DNA from: Flavobacteriales bacterium
Lineage (GTDB): Bacteria; Bacteroidota; Bacteroidia; CAIKAF01
DNA: 64,000 nucleotides
Assembly (NCBI GenBank): GCA_025451235.1
Contig: JANWKT010000017.1
Location: 248,001-312,000, forward strand
Reading direction: 5' to 3'
Made by a program: the position numbers and the translations under genes
Shown here: piece after piece, positions 63,705 to 64,000 of the stretch
Layout of the letters: each line of letters starts with the position of its first letter
Numbering within the stretch: the first letter of the stretch is position 1
Notes under the pieces: model-generated
What the model was told of the DNA's origin: nothing
What the model saw: the letters and a program-made list of their open reading frames with translations, nothing else
Database searches by the model: none

Positions 63705-64000
63705 TCAGGTTTTTCGGGAGTGACCTGGTATTTGTTTACAAACTCTTTATAGGCTAAGTCGACCAGTTGGGCCAGACCGAATTCTTTTTCATTGAGCTTC
63801 GAAAGCATTTTTGTAAAATCGGTGATCTCGTTTTCTGTTAATACCGAAAGCCGGAGGGAATAATCAATAAATTTACTGTATTCCTTGTCCACGCAATCCC
63901 TGTAAAACTGAAATTGCATGGTAAGTGCCCGATGCCAATCATCGTCGTTTTTATAAGCAGTCATCGTATTTAAATGCGCAATGGAACTATCCAATTGCTT
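63701..64000 (-). CDS. Partial gene of unknown function, N-terminus beyond the window
   Basis: An open frame of 100 codons runs in from the right edge and stops at 63701, so the true start lies outside. The visible part is helical and charged (LRLSVLTENEITDFTKMLSKLNEKEFGLAQLVDLAYKEFVNKYQ), without signal or membrane segment. No family is recognised. It overlaps the epimerase gene tail to tail by four bases. Confidence 0.55.
   Translation of the reverse strand, partial: KQLDSSIAHLNTMTAYKNDDDWHRALTMQFQFYRDCVDKEYSKFIDYSLRLSVLTENEITDFTKMLSKLNEKEFGLAQLVDLAYKEFVNKYQVTPEKPD

Noticed and set aside
1-64000. CRISPR array, insertion sequence or prophage
   Set aside because: No evenly spaced direct repeats, no transposase or integrase frame and no phage structural genes were found.

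Overview
The window is a chromosomal piece of a Bacteroidota bacterium (Flavobacteriales-like, family not resolvable by eye). The signs are four secreted proteins ending in type IX secretion (T9SS) type A sorting domains, two of them with SprB-type repeats; promoters of the TTG-N20-TAnnTTTG type; a histone-H1-like Lys/Ala/Pro-repeat protein; and AT-rich DNA. Housekeeping genes (tig, clpP, clpX, tyrS, dcd, a PhoB/PhoR-like pair, initiator tRNA) mark it as core chromosome. I see no insertion sequence, prophage or CRISPR array.

Layout. 1-9454 (minus): a surface-polysaccharide locus with a truncated twitch-domain radical SAM protein, AsnB-type amidotransferase, UbiA-type prenyltransferase, methyltransferase, Wzt/Wzm-type ABC exporter, a GT8-like glycosyltransferase and a TMTC-like membrane protein with TPRs. 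A divergent DegT aminotransferase (9550) follows. 10666-14396: two paralogous membrane desaturases flanking a retinol-saturase/CrtI-like FAD enzyme. 14397-18530: mixed genes (SPOR-like protein, membrane protein, monoacylglycerol-lipase-like hydrolase, endonuclease/exonuclease/phosphatase-fold protein, YkgJ-type cysteine-cluster protein). 18573-23063: two tandem paralogous T9SS-secreted proteins. 23223-25569: a four-gene envelope operon (OB-fold, YceI, c-type cytochrome lipoprotein, DUF5777 barrel). 25735-32985: dcd, two-component pair, acidic protein, LuxE-like protein, DinB and small secreted proteins. 33157-38391: tRNA-fMet, tRNA-Arg, histone-like gene, tRNA-Leu, tig, clpP, clpX.

38447-45773: Ppx/GppA and BadF/NagK-type genes, then a tight operon of TPR lipoprotein, C2-like secreted protein and AlkB-type oxygenase, and a third desaturase on the other strand. 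45968-48336: a redox operon divergent from an HxlR regulator, with mirror-image overlapping promoters and a candidate operator. 48380-51236: M23 peptidase, NTF2-like lipoprotein, metallo-beta-lactamase/double-rhodanese protein. 51500-57955: a stand-alone 2151-residue highly reducing type I polyketide synthase with its own promoter. 57956-64000: a REP-like hairpin pair, a T9SS protein, tyrS with a divergent HIGH motif, a beta-barrel candidate, an NAD-dependent epimerase-type SDR and a truncated unknown gene.

A recurring theme is acyl-chain chemistry: three desaturases, an AlkB-type di-iron oxygenase, a RetSat-like oxidoreductase, a LuxE-like acyl-protein synthetase, a lipase and the orphan PKS. 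They sit in separate transcription units, so a joint pathway is a hypothesis. The best candidates for something undescribed are the desaturase-RetSat-desaturase module, the orphan PKS, and the TPR lipoprotein/C2-like/AlkB operon.
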